Below, one piece after another: positions 63,328-64,000 of a DNA stretch of 64,000 bases. Source of the DNA: Rhodoplanes sp963840055 (GTDB lineage: Bacteria > Pseudomonadota > Alphaproteobacteria > Rhizobiales > Xanthobacteraceae). The notes beneath the pieces are model-generated. The model saw nothing but the letters and a program-made list of their open reading frames with translations. It did not search any database and had not been told where the DNA came from. Both the position numbers and the translations under genes were made by a program. Position 1 is the first letter of the stretch, and each line of letters opens with the position of its first letter. The DNA lies in NCBI GenBank assembly GCA_963840055.1, contig CAWIXM010000003.1:62001-126000 (forward strand), given 5' to 3'.

Positions 63328-63844
63328 CGAGGTCTCGCGGCATGGGATCGTCTTCATCGGGGTCGGGTGCCTGCTCCGGCGCGGCGAGCCGCATCACCTC
63401 CTTCAAGGCGCGGGCGAGGCTTGCGAGCGTGCGCGCCGAGCGCTCCGCTTCGGCCGAATCGGCGGCGCCGAGCACGCTCAAAATGGAATCGATCGCGTCG
63501 AGCTCGCGCTCGACGACGCGCTGGACGCGCACCGCCAACGTTTCGCGGGAACTTCGGGGCCGCTTGGCCGCGTCGGGTTGCGGGCGCGCCTTCGACTTGG
63601 GTTGCTTGCGGGCCGTGTGCGTTTGCCGCGCAACGCGCCCCGACGATTTGCTGCGCGCCCGGCCTCCGTTTCGCGGCGACGCAGCGCGCGGCGGCCAGCC
63701 CCATTCCGCGATCCGCGCCTCGAGCGTGCGCCGGGTGATCTTCAGCGAGGCGGCGACTTCTGGAAGTGGGGTTTGCGGGTTCTCGTAAAGCAGGCGCGCC
63801 GCCTCGATCTGTTCCGGCGTGAACGTCTTTTTTGCAAACGCCAT
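63245..63844 (-). CDS. g1: GTA g1 terminase small subunit-like protein
   Basis: 199 aa from ATG 63844. The N-terminal HTH (FTPEQIEAARLLYENPQTPL, EVAASLKITRRTLEARIAEW) recognises DNA. A long basic linker follows, then a helical C-terminus (RRELARRIEALAAEAEGQA). It occupies the g1 position as first gene of the cluster. Its promoter should lie upstream of 63845 (TAGAAT at about 63948-63953 on the minus strand is a candidate -10). Confidence 0.85.
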   Translation of the reverse strand: MAFAKKTFTPEQIEAARLLYENPQTPLPEVAASLKITRRTLEARIAEWGWPPRAASPRNGGRARSKSSGRVARQTHTARKQPKSKARPQPDAAKRPRSSRETLAVRVQRVVERELDAIDSILSVLGAADSAEAERSARTLASLARALKEVMRLAAPEQAPDPDEDDPMPRDLDEFRRELARRIEALAAEAEGQAPGDGG

Positions 63845-64000
63845 CGGGCAGCCCCGTCGCGCCGCCGCTCCAGCATGAGAAGCAGCCGCGCCGTCAGCGC
63901 GGACGTTAGATCGATGAGGTGGACGAATGTTGCGGCCACAAAATCATTCTAGCCACAGTCGCCGATACCAAATTATCACCTTTTGGCGTCGTATCGGCTG

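Noticed and set aside
62143..63738. A 531-aa plus-strand frame opposite the terminase genes
   Set aside because: It is antisense to the terminase genes g1 and g2, which carry clear functional motifs, and its composition is Arg/Ala/Pro-rich.
63742..63939. A 65-aa frame starting at GTG 63939 upstream of g1
   Set aside because: It overlaps g1 by about 100 bp, and its second half is a basic low-complexity shadow of g1. The hydrophobic start alone is not enough to call a gene.
1..64000. tRNA genes, rRNA genes, CRISPR arrays and att sites
   Set aside because: I found no tRNA-like TPsiC/anticodon-arm pair, no spacer-repeat array and no clear attachment-site repeats next to an integrase. There is also no integrase gene in the window, which fits a GTA rather than an active prophage.

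Overview
The window looks like a chromosomal segment of a high-GC alphaproteobacterium of the order Hyphomicrobiales (Rhizobiales). Indications are a DUF3126 protein, a CHCC zinc-finger protein, a PhoP-type two-component pair, the repeat elements between genes (inverted repeats and clustered palindromes of the type common in Bradyrhizobium relatives) and, above all, a gene-transfer-agent (GTA) cluster of the Rhodobacter capsulatus RcGTA type. Assignment is from protein patterns only; no database search was possible.

Region 1 (1-25.4 kb) is mixed housekeeping and accessory DNA: alpha/beta hydrolases, a 30-residue-repeat gene broken by frameshifts, a lone receiver-domain protein, an EamA transporter, a frameshifted ABC-type binding protein, a hybrid histidine kinase facing a LuxR-type regulator, an XRE regulator, a GrpB-like protein, a small HTH/Clp-N operon with two palindromic operators, a secreted NlpC/P60-like protein, a GST, a gamma carbonic anhydrase-like protein, a flavin monooxygenase, and a sensor kinase/response regulator pair followed by a PepSY protein.

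Region 2 (25.6-63.8 kb) is an RcGTA-like cluster read leftwards (minus strand). Every core gene is recognisable in canonical order: g1 and g2 (terminase), g3 (portal), g3.5, g4 (prohead protease), g5 (capsid), g6-g8 (connector), g9 (tail tube), g10 and g10.1 (chaperones), g11 (tape measure), g12-g15 (baseplate). A DUF2793 Gly-rich tail protein, a frameshifted GH108 endolysin and a 3-TM holin follow. The g1-g15 span is about 33.6 kb, of which about 18.9 kb is inserted cargo at four gene boundaries. (a) g2/g3: a ClpP-like serine protease on the opposite strand plus a short toxin-like N-terminus. (b) g5/g6: a polymorphic toxin with a C-terminal RNase A-like (CdiA-CT type) domain, split in frame by an IS30 element, plus a CdiI-like immunity gene. 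(c) g9/g10: an 11.8-kb sulfur-ester/amide hydrolysis island with two arylsulfatases, an alkylsulfatase, a choloylglycine-hydrolase-family enzyme, a PhzF-like protein and a solitary solute-binding protein. (d) g14/g15: a MetE-family methyltransferase-like gene and a DUF4396 membrane protein. Without the cargo the core is about 14.7 kb, the size expected of an RcGTA cluster.

The most interesting item is the GTA-embedded toxin-immunity cassette and its shared N-terminal motif, which recurs at the g2/g3 junction. Because several inserts run against the GTA, one g1-to-g15 transcript is unlikely in this genome. Five genes show single frameshifts and one repeat gene shows several; either this DNA is decaying or the assembly has indel errors, and raw reads would decide.
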